Source of the DNA: Candidatus Pelagibacter communis
Lineage (GTDB): Bacteria > Pseudomonadota > Alphaproteobacteria > Pelagibacterales > Pelagibacteraceae
DNA: 64,000 nt
Reading direction: 5' to 3'
Assembly: GCF_001180025.1 (NCBI RefSeq)
Contig: NZ_CVSK01000048.1
Coordinates: forward strand, 25,843 to 89,842
Shown in pieces: positions 10,301-18,880 of the stretch (its first letter is position 1; every line of letters begins with the position of its first letter). The notes under the pieces were generated by a model. That model did no database searches and was not told where the DNA came from. It was given only the letters and a program-made list of their open reading frames with translations. Made by a program: the position numbers and the translations under genes.

Positions 10301-10764
10301 TTGCTGCTACATTGTTAAAAGTTCAAGAGAGAAAAACTGCAAAAGGAAATTCTTATGCTGTTTTAAAATTAACTGATTTATCAAGTGTGTTTGAACTTTT
10401 TATTTTCTCTGACGTTTTAGAATTAAATAGAGAAATTTTGAAAGAGGGTAGTTCTCTTATTTTGACATTATTTAAAAATGTTTCTAATGATGAAAATCGA
10501 CTAACAAGAATTAATGTTCAAAAAATAGCTTCACTTAAAGATTTATTTAATAGCCCTATAAACGAAGTCTCATTTGATCTTAGTTCTGACGAACAAATTG
10601 AAAAAATATCTAAAATTTTGCAAGATGTAGGAAATACTGTTGTAAATATTAATTTAGTTAAAGGAGATAATATCATTCAATTCAGATTGAAAAATCCACG
10701 TAAATTAGATCGTAAATCGTTAAATCTCCTAAGAAATCAAGAAATTAAGGCAATAATTAACTAA
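7348..10764 (+). CDS. dnaE: DNA polymerase III alpha subunit
   Basis: Replicative polymerase catalytic subunit, 1138 residues, full length. Order of domains: N-terminal PHP domain (HLKIHTQYSICEGA), palm with the catalytic PDFDIDF (D404, D406 and D408, close to the E. coli numbering), the GPGRGSGAGS segment at about 363-372, fingers and beta-binding region, and an OB fold near the C-terminus (about 990-1070). It is the last gene before the gap carrying the rpsB leader. In Rhizobiales and SAR11 dnaE commonly follows lolCD. Confidence 0.96.
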   Translation: MSESVLQNFNHLKIHTQYSICEGAARIDDLQEYSKKNKIKSLGLCDTSNLFGALEFAEKISKSGAQPIIGTQINFKTGETTGLLPLFALNEVGYKNIIELSSLSYLENDELSDPHVDFELLLSHSKGVAVFSGTVFGLFGKLFDKGKFSEIDELYNKIKNAFVDRFYIEIQRHNDQNEIGFEKFNLKKSLDLEIPIIATNEVFYLDKEMHEAHDALICIGNKTYVNEKNRLRFTDQHYLKTNSEMSELFADLPEALENNYNFPLRCSYRPLFSNPILPNISSDKDGNADEILKKDSIEGLKVKFNKIFNLSNENLESNNSYKEYKNRLNHELSIIIEMKYSSYFLIVADYIKWAKNNDIPVGPGRGSGAGSLVAWCLSITDVDPIKFNLIFERFLNPDRISMPDFDIDFCEDKRDQVFEYLTTKYKDSVAHIITFGKLKARMVIRDVGRVLGLAYGFVDSISKMIPFDPSRPQNLTQCIAGEPRLQKLINDDPRVKKLTDLSLKLEGLNRNVATHAAGVVIADKKLTEVVPLYKDVSADLLLPSTQFDMYSAENAGLVKFDFLGLKTLTVINNTQKLVRKKIKDFDIEKINYEDQKVFDLMSTGKTVGLFQIESAGMREALIQMKPNHIEDIIALVALYRPGPMSNIPTYNDCKHGKQKPDYLHPLLEDILKPTYGVIIYQEQVMQIAQKLSGFTAGQADLLRRAMGKKKRAELEKQKQGFIAGAVKNGIAKDVAAGIFLKIEPFAEYGFNKSHAAAYAIISYQTAFLKTYYPKEFIAASMTMDISNQNKLSEFYEELKRLNVEVVRPDINECFEDFRTIDNKFYYALGGIKAVGFEAISNIVEERTLNGKFLSIHDFINRVNPKDINKLQLEGLVKAGAFDKINTNRQALFDSIPTLIAKSKNIFDNKSVNQIDLFSDDENDQDDILTKSEDWKFEERLSKEFEAVGFFISDHPLNQFTEIFSDYKIIDYSSFISKEYLKDSNIAATLLKVQERKTAKGNSYAVLKLTDLSSVFELFIFSDVLELNREILKEGSSLILTLFKNVSNDENRLTRINVQKIASLKDLFNSPINEVSFDLSSDEQIEKISKILQDVGNTVVNINLVKGDNIIQFRLKNPRKLDRKSLNLLRNQEIKAIIN

Positions 10765-10772
10765 ATAATTAC

Positions 10773-10801
10773 TTGTTATATTTAGTAAATATTTGTAAAT
10801 A
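10773..10801 (+). promoter_or_regulatory. Candidate promoter for rpsB operon
   Basis: A TTGTTA hexamer at 10773-10778 and a TAAATA hexamer at 10796-10801 are separated by 17 bases, just upstream of the structured S2 leader. The match to the sigma-70 consensus is modest and the background is AT-rich, so chance matches are likely. It is the best spaced pair in this gap. Confidence 0.3.
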
Positions 10802-10823
10802 ATCTTCAAATTAAATTAACACG

Positions 10824-10894
10824 CACACAGTTTTTGGTTTTATACCTCCGGTCCTTAATTGGAAATTACTGTGGTGGCATAACCGGGAATAAAT
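10824..10894 (+). promoter_or_regulatory. Structured rpsB (S2) mRNA leader with pseudoknot
   Basis: This patch is clearly richer in G and C than nearby intergenic DNA. CACAG (10826-10830) can pair with CTGTG (10869-10873), enclosing small hairpins GGT/ACC (10836-10838 with 10844-10846) and a TCC/GGA stem near 10852-10863. CCGGT (10848-10852) is exactly complementary to ACCGG (10882-10886), giving a pseudoknot that would cover the region just ahead of the rpsB start. From memory, a cis-regulatory leader before S2 has been predicted in Candidatus Pelagibacter ubique. Autoregulation by S2 is the natural inference. Confidence 0.65.
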
Positions 10895-11704
10895 ATGAAA
10901 ATACCAAACGTTACAATTCAACAATTATTAGAGGCAGGTGTTCATCTTGGACATAAAACTTTGAGATGGAATCCAAAAATGAAAAAATATATTTTTGGAA
11001 AAAGAGACACAATTCACATTATAGACTTAACTCAAACATTAGAGCTAACTAAATTGGCTTTAGAAAAAGTTTATCAAACTATTGCAAATAATGGAAAAAT
11101 TTTATTTGTATCTACAAAAAAACAAGCATCAGAGGCAATAGCAGAAGTTGCTAAAGAAACAGACCAATATTTTGTTAACTACAGATGGTTGGGAGGCATG
11201 TTAACTAACTGGGGAACAATTTCAAATTCAATAAAGAAATTAAAAAAACTGGAAACTGATTTAGTAGCTGAAAATAGAGGTTTTACAAAAAAAGAACTTT
11301 TAAAAATGAGTGTTAAAAAAGATAAGCTTCAACGATCTTTAGGTGGAATAGCTGAAATGAAAAAGATTCCAGATTTAGTATTTGTTATTGACACAAATTA
11401 CGAGTCTCTTGCTATTGCTGAATCTTCAAAATTAGGAATACCAATTATTGCTATACTGGATAGTAATTCAAATCCAGACAATATTGATTATCCAATCCCA
11501 GGTAATGATGATGCAAGAAGAGCTATTGATCTTTATTGTAATTTAATCAAAGAAACTATCAATAGTGCTAAAAGTTCTGCTACTGTGGAACAGGCAAAAA
11601 AAGATAAAGCTAAAGATGAGAGTAAAATAAAAACTGTTCAAGAAGTAGACAGAGAAAAATTAGAGAAAAAATTTTCTAAAGTAGGTAAGGAGAAATTAAA
11701 TTAA
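10895..11704 (+). CDS. rpsB: 30S ribosomal protein S2
   Basis: Small-subunit ribosomal protein, 269 residues. The N-terminal [12 protein letters not shown] and [11 protein letters not shown] motifs, [11 protein letters not shown] (about 89-99) and [15 protein letters not shown] segments are diagnostic. A Lys/Glu-rich tail of about 40 residues extends beyond the folded domain, as often seen in alphaproteobacteria. It is preceded by a structured leader and its stop shares one base with the tsf start, giving the conserved rpsB-tsf operon. Confidence 0.98.
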   Translation: MKIPNVTIQQLLEAGVHLGHKTLRWNPKMKKYIFGKRDTIHIIDLTQTLELTKLALEKVYQTIANNGKILFVSTKKQASEAIAEVAKETDQYFVNYRWLGGMLTNWGTISNSIKKLKKLETDLVAENRGFTKKELLKMSVKKDKLQRSLGGIAEMKKIPDLVFVIDTNYESLAIAESSKLGIPIIAILDSNSNPDNIDYPIPGNDDARRAIDLYCNLIKETINSAKSSATVEQAKKDKAKDESKIKTVQEVDREKLEKKFSKVGKEKLN

Positions 11705-12555
11705 TGAGTGATATAGAAAAAGTAAAGAAACTTCGAGAAGCAACTGGAGCAGGTTTTAAAGATTGCAATTTAGCCATAAAAGAATCAAATGGTAATTTAG
11801 ATAAAGCAATTGAAATTTTAAGAGTTAAAGGAATTTCAAAAGCGTCAAAAAAGATGTCTAGAGATGCGAAAGAAGGAGTTGTTGTAGTCAGTGGAGACGA
11901 CATAAAGACTTCAATAATAGAAATTAACTGCGAAACAGATTTTGTTGCCAAAAATGATGATTTTATTAATTTTGTAAAAGAACTAAGCGAATTAAATAAT
12001 GAAAAAAATTCAAATATTGATGAATTAAAATCTGCAAAAATGAAAAATGGTCAAACAGTTGATGATAATTTAGTTGCATTGATTGCTAAGATTGGTGAAA
12101 AAATTACAATCGGTAAAGCTAAAACCATTCAAAATTCTGATGGAGTAAATAATCACTATCTTCATACTGTTGTAAAAGACAATGTTGCAAAATTAGCTGT
12201 TATGGTATCTTTAAATACAAAAGATAATTCAGATATAGTTAAAACATTTAGTAAACAATTATCAATGCATATAGCAGCCTCAAATCCTCTAGCTTTAGAA
12301 TCTGGCTCAATAGATCAAGCAATTATTGATAAAGAACAAGAGCTGGTTACTGAAGAGTTAAAAAACTCTGGAAAACCAGATGAGATTGTAAAAAAAATAA
12401 GCTTAGGTAAGATGAACAAATTTAAAGAAGAAAATGCTCTTTTAACTCAAGCTTGGGTAATGGAGCCAAAGAAAAAAGTTCAAGATGTGCTGAAAGAACT
12501 TTCTATAGCTGATTTAAAAATTAAAGAGTTTTATAGAATTAAGATTGGAGAATAA
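11704..12555 (+). CDS. tsf: Elongation factor Ts
   Basis: Nucleotide exchange factor for EF-Tu, 283 residues. The N-terminal UBA-like module [15 protein letters not shown] is the family signature, and [14 protein letters not shown] (about 78-91) is the second signature, contacting EF-Tu. It overlaps rpsB by one base. The next gene, frr, begins at the base after its stop; pyrH, which usually sits between tsf and frr in bacteria, is missing here. Confidence 0.97.
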   Translation: MSDIEKVKKLREATGAGFKDCNLAIKESNGNLDKAIEILRVKGISKASKKMSRDAKEGVVVVSGDDIKTSIIEINCETDFVAKNDDFINFVKELSELNNEKNSNIDELKSAKMKNGQTVDDNLVALIAKIGEKITIGKAKTIQNSDGVNNHYLHTVVKDNVAKLAVMVSLNTKDNSDIVKTFSKQLSMHIAASNPLALESGSIDQAIIDKEQELVTEELKNSGKPDEIVKKISLGKMNKFKEENALLTQAWVMEPKKKVQDVLKELSIADLKIKEFYRIKIGE

Positions 12556-13107
12556 ATGTTTGATGAGAAGTCATACAGCCTTAAAATGGATAAAGCCATT
12601 GAGGTTTTCTCAAAAGAATTGTCTTCTTTAAGAACAGGAAGAGCAAATGCCTCAATGCTAGATTTGATAAAAGTTGATGTTTATGGTCAACAAATGCCAA
12701 TTAATCAAATTGGAAGTATAACAACTCCAGAACCAAGAATGATAAATATTCAAGTATGGGATACAAACAATGTTCAGTTAGTAGATGCTGCAATTAAAAA
12801 ATCTGATTTAGGTCTAAACCCTCAAATAGACGGTCAATTAATAAGATTGCCTGTACCAGAGCTAAACGAAGAAAGAAGAACTGAGCTAAAAAAATTAATA
12901 AAATCTATTGGAGAAAAATGTAAAGTTTCAATAAGAAATGTTCGTAGAGAAGCGAATGAGGATTTAAAAAAACTTCTTAAGTTAAAAACAATTGGTGAAG
13001 ATGACGAAAAAAATTATGAAAAAAAAGTTCAAACTATTACAGATAGTCACATAAAATTAGTAGACGAAAAAGTTTCTTCTAAAGAAAAAGAAATAATGAC
13101 AATATGA
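12556..13107 (+). CDS. frr: Ribosome recycling factor
   Basis: Factor that, with EF-G, splits post-termination ribosomes. The 183-residue length is standard. LSSLRTGRANASML (about 24-37) is the family core, followed by QIGSITTPEPRM and the C-terminal coiled coil with VRREANEDLKKL. It directly follows tsf and overlaps uppS by 4 bases (ATGA). Confidence 0.97.
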   Translation: MFDEKSYSLKMDKAIEVFSKELSSLRTGRANASMLDLIKVDVYGQQMPINQIGSITTPEPRMINIQVWDTNNVQLVDAAIKKSDLGLNPQIDGQLIRLPVPELNEERRTELKKLIKSIGEKCKVSIRNVRREANEDLKKLLKLKTIGEDDEKNYEKKVQTITDSHIKLVDEKVSSKEKEIMTI

Positions 13108-13778
13108 ACCCACTAAATCATGTAGCCATTATCATGGATGGTAATGGGAGATGGGGATTAAAACACAAAAAATCTAGAAATGCTGGACATAAAGCCGGAT
13201 TAAATTCAGTCGAAAAAATTATTCGAGCATCAATTAAAAATAATATTAAATATTTGACACTTTTTGCTTTTTCTACAGAGAATTGGAAAAGACCAAAAAA
13301 AGAGATAAATTATTTATTTAACTTACTTGAAATATTTTTGAAAAATAAAATCAATGACTTACATAAGAAAAATATCAAATTAAAAATAATAGGAATAAAA
13401 AATTTTTCCTCTAAGCTAAATAAACTTTTAATTTTTTCAGAAAATAAAACAAAAACAAACAAAAAATTGCAAATTAATTTAGCTCTGAATTACGGTTCTA
13501 AATCTGAATTAATGAATGCTTTTAAACAGTTGCAAAAAACCAAAAAAAATCTAAATGAAAAGAATTTCATAAAATACTTGCAAACAAGAAATATTCCAGA
13601 TCCCGATATACTAATAAGAACAGGCAATACTCACAGGTTAAGTAATTTTTTGTTATGGCAAATAGCATACGCAGAAATTTTTTTTGTAAAGAAATTATGG
13701 CCCGATTTTAATGAAAAAGATTATAATAAAATTATTAAAAAATTTAAATCTATTAAGAGAAATTTTGGAAATGTATGA
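13104..13778 (+). CDS. uppS: Isoprenyl transferase (undecaprenyl diphosphate synthase)
   Basis: Cis-prenyltransferase making the C55 lipid carrier for peptidoglycan and polysaccharide synthesis. The 224-residue protein has the catalytic IMDGNGRWG (D12) at the N-terminus, GHKAGLNSVEKII, TLFAFSTENWKRP (about 52-64) and the late DPDILIRTG and LWQIAYAEIFF segments. The last helix is Lys-rich and slightly short. It overlaps frr and cdsA by 4 bases each. Confidence 0.95.
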   Translation: MNPLNHVAIIMDGNGRWGLKHKKSRNAGHKAGLNSVEKIIRASIKNNIKYLTLFAFSTENWKRPKKEINYLFNLLEIFLKNKINDLHKKNIKLKIIGIKNFSSKLNKLLIFSENKTKTNKKLQINLALNYGSKSELMNAFKQLQKTKKNLNEKNFIKYLQTRNIPDPDILIRTGNTHRLSNFLLWQIAYAEIFFVKKLWPDFNEKDYNKIIKKFKSIKRNFGNV

Positions 13779-14455
13779 TTTCAAAAGATTTAACAAAAAG
13801 AATAATTACTTCTATTCCTCTCATTTTTTTATTGGTATTTTCATTTATCAATTCTTTTGTTCTAATAATATCTTTAATAATAGTTTCATTAATTTCATGG
13901 ATTGAATTTAACGAATTAATATCTAAAATTTATATTCAAAATAATTATAAAAATAAATTTTATAAAGTTGTTATTAATTTTTTAATTTTAATCTATTTAA
14001 CTATATTTTCTTTGCTAATATTTATTGGAATTACTCAAGATAATTTTAAATTACCAATCTTTTTTTTATTTTGCATATGTATTTTTTCAGATTTAGGTGG
14101 TTTAATATTTGGAAAAATTTTTAAAGGCAGAAAATTAACCAAAATCAGTCCTAACAAAACAATTTCAGGCTCTATAGGGTCGTTTATACTTTCATTAATT
14201 TTGGTACCAATCTTTCAACCTTATTTTAATATTCATTTTTCAAATTCATATGACTTAATTTTGTTAGCCATATTCACATCTTTTTATTCCCAGATAGGAG
14301 ATTTATTTATTTCTTTCTGTAAAAGGAAAGCCAAAGTCAAAGATGCAGGTTATATTTTACCAGGACATGGAGGAATTTTAGATAGGATAGATGGTATGTT
14401 AGTTGCAGTTCCACTTGGTATGGCTACATGGGAGTTTTTAGTGGTAATTGTATGA
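13775..14455 (+). CDS. cdsA: Phosphatidate cytidylyltransferase
   Basis: Makes CDP-diacylglycerol, the branch-point precursor of phospholipids, in the inner membrane. The 226-residue protein is shorter than the E. coli enzyme but carries the complete C-terminal signature: CKRKAKVKDAG followed by LPGHGGILDRIDGM (about 197-211) with its metal-binding aspartates. Several hydrophobic helices precede it. The stop overlaps the dxr ATG (ATGA). Confidence 0.93.
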   Translation: MISKDLTKRIITSIPLIFLLVFSFINSFVLIISLIIVSLISWIEFNELISKIYIQNNYKNKFYKVVINFLILIYLTIFSLLIFIGITQDNFKLPIFFLFCICIFSDLGGLIFGKIFKGRKLTKISPNKTISGSIGSFILSLILVPIFQPYFNIHFSNSYDLILLAIFTSFYSQIGDLFISFCKRKAKVKDAGYILPGHGGILDRIDGMLVAVPLGMATWEFLVVIV

Positions 14456-15630
14456 AAAAAAAAATAGCTATAATTGGTTCTACAGGATCTATTGGAAAAA
14501 ATTTATTAGATATTGTTAATAGAGATAAAAAAAATTTTGAAATTTTATTGCTAACAGCAAACAAAAATTATAGAGAATTATTTAAACAAGCAAAGAAATT
14601 TAATGTTAAAAATTTAATTATTACTGATCAGAAAAGTTTTCAGATTTTAAAAAAAAAAAATAAAAACGCTAAAATAAATATTTTTAACGATTTTTCTAAA
14701 CTCTCATTAATATTTAAAAAAAAAATAGATTATTTAATGAGTTCAATCACTGGTATAGATGGATTAAAACCTACTTTAAAAAGTATAAAATTTACTAAAA
14801 CTATTGCAATTGCAAATAAAGAATCAATTGTATGTGGATGGAATTTAATTAATAAAGAATTAAAAAAAAACAAAACAAGTTTTATACCTGTTGACTCTGA
14901 ACATTTTTCATTATGGTATGGCTTGAGGTCATTTAATTCAGAGACTATTGAAAAAATTTATTTAACAGCTTCTGGTGGACCTTTATTTAATTTATCATTA
15001 AATAAATTTAAAAACGTTTCAATTAATCAAGCTTTAAAACATCCAAATTGGTCAATGGGAAAAAAAATTTCAATTGATTCTGCTACAATGATGAATAAAA
15101 TTTATGAAGTTATTGAAGCCAAAAATATTTTCAACTTATCTTATAATAAAATTAAAATTTTAATTCATCCCCAATCATATGTTCATGCATTAATTAAATT
15201 TAAAAGTGGTCTAATAAAAATTATTGCACATGATACAACAATGAAAATACCGATTTTTAATACAATTTATTTAAACAACAATAAATATTTTGAAACAACA
15301 GATGTTAATATTAATTCTTTAAATAACTTAAATTTTTCCAATATTAATACAAATAGATATCCCATGACAAGATTGTTGAATATTTTACCTACAAAATCAT
15401 CTCTTTTTGAAACTGTAATTGTTTCAGCAAACGATACATATGTCGAACTTTTTTTAAATAAAAAAATTAAATTTATAGAAATTCAAAAAAATCTTTTTAA
15501 ATTAATTAAAAACAAAAAATTTATAAAATTTAAAAATAGACAGCCAAAAAATGCTGATGAAATTATAAAATTAAATAATTATGTTCGTTTTAAAATATTA
15601 AAAAATGTATATAAATCTAAAAATGTTTAA
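14452..15630 (+). CDS. dxr: 1-deoxy-D-xylulose 5-phosphate reductoisomerase
   Basis: Second step of the MEP isoprenoid pathway. The NADPH-binding GSTGSIGKN is at about residues 7-15 and the metal/substrate motifs VDSEHFSLW and SATMMNK follow. Length from ATG 14452 is 392 residues. An upstream in-frame ATG at 14428 lies inside cdsA; 14452 is preferred because it forms the usual ATGA overlap and places the Rossmann motif near the N-terminus. The end overlaps the bamA start. The rseP protease gene usually found here is absent. It works with ispDF (37400-38500) and uppS. Confidence 0.95.
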   Translation: MKKKIAIIGSTGSIGKNLLDIVNRDKKNFEILLLTANKNYRELFKQAKKFNVKNLIITDQKSFQILKKKNKNAKINIFNDFSKLSLIFKKKIDYLMSSITGIDGLKPTLKSIKFTKTIAIANKESIVCGWNLINKELKKNKTSFIPVDSEHFSLWYGLRSFNSETIEKIYLTASGGPLFNLSLNKFKNVSINQALKHPNWSMGKKISIDSATMMNKIYEVIEAKNIFNLSYNKIKILIHPQSYVHALIKFKSGLIKIIAHDTTMKIPIFNTIYLNNNKYFETTDVNINSLNNLNFSNINTNRYPMTRLLNILPTKSSLFETVIVSANDTYVELFLNKKIKFIEIQKNLFKLIKNKKFIKFKNRQPKNADEIIKLNNYVRFKILKNVYKSKNV

Positions 15631-17875
15631 TAAGATTAAAAATATATCAGCGTATATTCTTTTGATTTTAATATTGATTTCTAAACCTGTATATTCGCAA
15701 ATAATTAATAAAATTGAAATTGTAGGTAATGAAAGAATTACTGACGAAACTATTATAATGTTTTCAAATTATAATAATGGTTTGTCAATCAATTCAGATC
15801 AAGATCTTAATATAATTTTAAAAAATATATATGATACAAATTTTTTTAAAAATGTATCAATTAATTTTTCTAACAATATATTAACTATTAATGTAGAGGA
15901 ATTTCCCATTATAGAAAATATTTTTTTTGAAGGTATTAAAGCTAATAAAATTAAAGAGAAAGTTTTTGCAAATTTAAAACTTAAATCAAGATCTTCTTTT
16001 AATAATGTTTTTTTAAAACAAGATAAAAATAAAATAGAAAATAATTTAAAAGATCTAGGCTATTTTTTTTCAGATGTCGAAGTAATTTTGACTGAACTTG
16101 AAGATAATAAAATTGAATTAAAATATTCTGTTAATTTAGGTGAAAAAGCAAGAATTCATAAAATAACCTTTATTGGAGATAAAAAATTTAAAGATAGAAA
16201 ATTAAAAAGAATTATTGCTAGCGAAGAATATAAATTTTGGAAATTCATTTCTGGAAAAAAATATTTAAATCAAAATCTGATAGAATTTGATTCGAGATTG
16301 TTAAACAATTTTTATCTTAATAACGGTTATTATAATGCAAAAATTAATACTTCTTTTGCCAAATTAACAGATACAAATAGTTTTGAGATAATTTTTAATA
16401 TTGATGCTAATGAAAAATATTTCTTTAACAATCTTAGTTTAAATTTACCTGTTGACTTTGATACAGGTAATTTTGAACAAATAGAGTATCTATTTCAAAA
16501 TCTTAAAGGTAAAAGTTATTCAATTAACAAAATAGAAGATATACTTGAAGAAATAGATAAAATTACCTTACAAGAACAATTCGAAAGTATTTCAGCTACT
16601 GTAGACGAAGAAATTTTAAATAATCAGATTAATTTAACTTTCAATATTGATAAAACTGAAAGGTTATTTGTAGAAAAAATTAATATTTTCGGAAACAATA
16701 TCACCAGAGAAAATGTAATTAGAAACCAATTAGAACTTGATGAAGGTGATCTATATAATGAGTTACTTGAAAAAAAATCAGTGAATAATTTAAAAAATTT
16801 AAGGTTTTTTAAAAGTGTAAAATCTAACGTTAAGCAAGGAAAAAAACCTAATAGTAAGATTATAGATATTTCAGTTGAAGAAAAAGCCACTGGTGAAATA
16901 GCTGCAGGTGCAGGATTTGGAACATCTGGAGCAAATTTTTTATTTTCAGTAAAAGAAAATAATTACTTGGGCAAAGGTATACAGGTTGAAAATACAGTAA
17001 TGGTTAGTGAGGAAAGTATTAAAGGCACTATCTCAATAAACAATCCAAATTATAATAATTCAGATAAACAAGTTAGCTTATCTATTCAAGCACTTGAAAC
17101 AGATAGATTGGAAAATTTTGGCTATAAAACAAATAAAAATGGTTTTACATTAGCATCAAGCTTTGAATATTATGATGATTTATTTTTAGGCATCGGCACC
17201 TCAAATTATTATGAGAAAATTAGTACAAACTCGACAGCATCAGCAAGACAAAAAAGCCAAGAAGGAAATTATTGGGATAGTTTTTTAAATTTAAATTTAA
17301 ATTATGATAAAAGGAATCAAAAATTTCAAACTACTGATGGTTATCAATCTCGCTACTTTATTGATATCCCAATTGTAAGTGATACAAATACTTTGAGTAA
17401 TACTTATAGTTATAAATATTTTACTGAGCTTTATAATAATAATATTTCAACACTTTCCATTTTTTTGAAATCAGTAGAATCAATATCAAATGATGATATA
17501 AAACTTTCAGAAAGAATATTTCTACCTTCAAATAGATTAAGAGGTTTTGAGAGAGGAAAGATTGGTCCAAAGGATGGAAATGATTTTGTTGGTGGAAATT
17601 ACGCCTCAGCAGTAAATTTTTCATCTACAATACCACAACTTTTTGAAAACTCACAAAACGTAGATTTTTTATTTTTTGTTGATGCAGCAAATTTATGGGG
17701 AGTTGATTATGACAGCTCTTTAGATGTAAATGATAAAATTAGAAGTTCCTTTGGAATTGGAATTGATTGGCTCACTCCAATTGGTCCTATGAGTTTTACT
17801 TTGGCAGAAACTTTATCTAAAGCTGACACTGATGTAACAGAGTCATTTAGCTTTAATATTGGTACGACATTTTAA
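15623..17875 (+). CDS. bamA: Outer membrane protein assembly factor BamA
   Basis: Core of the BAM complex that folds beta-barrel proteins into the outer membrane. From ATG 15623 it has 750 residues: a signal peptide ending near PVYS-Q, POTRA repeats to about residue 420, and a C-terminal barrel (EKATGEIAAGAGFGTSGA onward). RLRGFERGKIGP contains the conserved RGF motif of strand lid loop 6, and the protein ends in phenylalanine, as BAM substrates do. An ATG at 15605 is an alternative start; both overlap dxr. Confidence 0.94.
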   Translation: MFNKIKNISAYILLILILISKPVYSQIINKIEIVGNERITDETIIMFSNYNNGLSINSDQDLNIILKNIYDTNFFKNVSINFSNNILTINVEEFPIIENIFFEGIKANKIKEKVFANLKLKSRSSFNNVFLKQDKNKIENNLKDLGYFFSDVEVILTELEDNKIELKYSVNLGEKARIHKITFIGDKKFKDRKLKRIIASEEYKFWKFISGKKYLNQNLIEFDSRLLNNFYLNNGYYNAKINTSFAKLTDTNSFEIIFNIDANEKYFFNNLSLNLPVDFDTGNFEQIEYLFQNLKGKSYSINKIEDILEEIDKITLQEQFESISATVDEEILNNQINLTFNIDKTERLFVEKINIFGNNITRENVIRNQLELDEGDLYNELLEKKSVNNLKNLRFFKSVKSNVKQGKKPNSKIIDISVEEKATGEIAAGAGFGTSGANFLFSVKENNYLGKGIQVENTVMVSEESIKGTISINNPNYNNSDKQVSLSIQALETDRLENFGYKTNKNGFTLASSFEYYDDLFLGIGTSNYYEKISTNSTASARQKSQEGNYWDSFLNLNLNYDKRNQKFQTTDGYQSRYFIDIPIVSDTNTLSNTYSYKYFTELYNNNISTLSIFLKSVESISNDDIKLSERIFLPSNRLRGFERGKIGPKDGNDFVGGNYASAVNFSSTIPQLFENSQNVDFLFFVDAANLWGVDYDSSLDVNDKIRSSFGIGIDWLTPIGPMSFTLAETLSKADTDVTESFSFNIGTTF

Positions 17876-17877
17876 GT

Positions 17878-18390
17878 ATGAAATTATATAAAACAGTATT
17901 AATAATTTTTTTTTTTTTTAATTTAAATATAGCTCATAGCAATGAAAGTATATATTTTATAGACTTAGACAAGTTAGTAAAAAATTCAAATTTAGGTAAA
18001 AAGACATTAGCAAAAATTGAAAACCTTAATAAAAAAAATATTGAAAATCTGAAAATTAAAAACAATGAATTAAAAAAAAGAGAAAACGAAATTAAAACCA
18101 AACAAAACGTTGTCTCCAAAGAAGAACTAGATAAAGAGATCAATATTTTAAGAAATAAAATTAATGAATTTAAGATAATAAAAGATCAAATGGTTTTAGA
18201 TTTTGAGAAAAAAAAAAACGAAAATATGAATAATTTATTTTTAACCTTTAACCCAATAATACAAGACTATATGAAAAAAAATTCAATTGATATATTGCTC
18301 GAAAGTAAAAATGTATTTATAGGTAAAAATAATTTAGATATAACAAATGATATAATTAAAGAAGTTAATGTAAAATTTAAAAATGAATAA
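17878..18390 (+). CDS. skp: OmpH/Skp-family periplasmic chaperone
   Basis: 170-residue protein with a signal peptide (cleavage near AHS-NE) and a long Lys/Glu/Asn-rich helical region (about residues 45-110) expected to form the coiled-coil tentacles of Skp. Skp carries unfolded outer-membrane proteins through the periplasm to BamA. Identity rests on position directly after bamA, the length and the domain pattern; sequence motifs in this family are weak. It overlaps fabZ by 8 bases. Confidence 0.82.
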   Translation: MKLYKTVLIIFFFFNLNIAHSNESIYFIDLDKLVKNSNLGKKTLAKIENLNKKNIENLKIKNNELKKRENEIKTKQNVVSKEELDKEINILRNKINEFKIIKDQMVLDFEKKKNENMNNLFLTFNPIIQDYMKKNSIDILLESKNVFIGKNNLDITNDIIKEVNVKFKNE

Positions 18391-18829
18391 ACTTGATAAA
18401 AACCAAATAAGAGAATTATTGCCTCATAGAGAACCAATGTTACTTATAGATGAGTTGTATGATATAAAGAAATTATCATCTGCTACAGCTGTTGTAGAAG
18501 TTAAAAAAGATAGTTTTTTTGTACAAGGTCATTTTCCTGAAAATCCAGTAATGCCTGGTGTTTTAATTGTAGAGTCATTTGGTCAAGCTGCAGCTGCACT
18601 GACTGCTCATGGTTTAGATAAATCTACATATGAAAACAAACTTGTTTTTTTAATGGGTGTTGAAAAAGCTCGTTTTAGAAATCCCGTTATTCCTGATTGC
18701 AAACTGATACTTAAAATAAACGCTATAAGATCACACGGTAAGGTTTGGAAGTATAAAGGTGAAGCTTTTGTAGATGATAAAAAAATGGCTGATGCAATTT
18801 GGTCAGCTACTATTGTAGATAAGAAATAA
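18383..18829 (+). CDS. fabZ: 3-hydroxyacyl-[acyl-carrier-protein] dehydratase FabZ
   Basis: Dehydratase of fatty acid elongation, 148 residues, hot-dog fold. The catalytic region GHFPENPVMPGVLIVE has H50 and E64, and LLPHREPMLLID is the usual N-terminal motif. Here fabZ precedes lpxD; in many proteobacteria the order is lpxD-fabZ-lpxA. It links fatty acid synthesis with the neighbouring lipid A genes, which compete for hydroxyacyl-ACP. Confidence 0.96.
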   Translation: MNKLDKNQIRELLPHREPMLLIDELYDIKKLSSATAVVEVKKDSFFVQGHFPENPVMPGVLIVESFGQAAAALTAHGLDKSTYENKLVFLMGVEKARFRNPVIPDCKLILKINAIRSHGKVWKYKGEAFVDDKKMADAIWSATIVDKK

Positions 18830-18880
18830 ATAGCAATAATTCTTGATAACTAATTTTAAAATGCTTTGTTAAAAGTATTT

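Noticed and set aside
13711..13905. 64-codon frame spanning the uppS/cdsA junction
   Set aside because: Overlaps two real genes in another frame; low-complexity Phe/Asn content.
14428..14451. Upstream ATG for dxr adding eight residues
   Set aside because: It lies inside cdsA and pushes the nucleotide-binding motif away from the N-terminus; ATG 14452 forms the ATGA overlap used throughout this operon.
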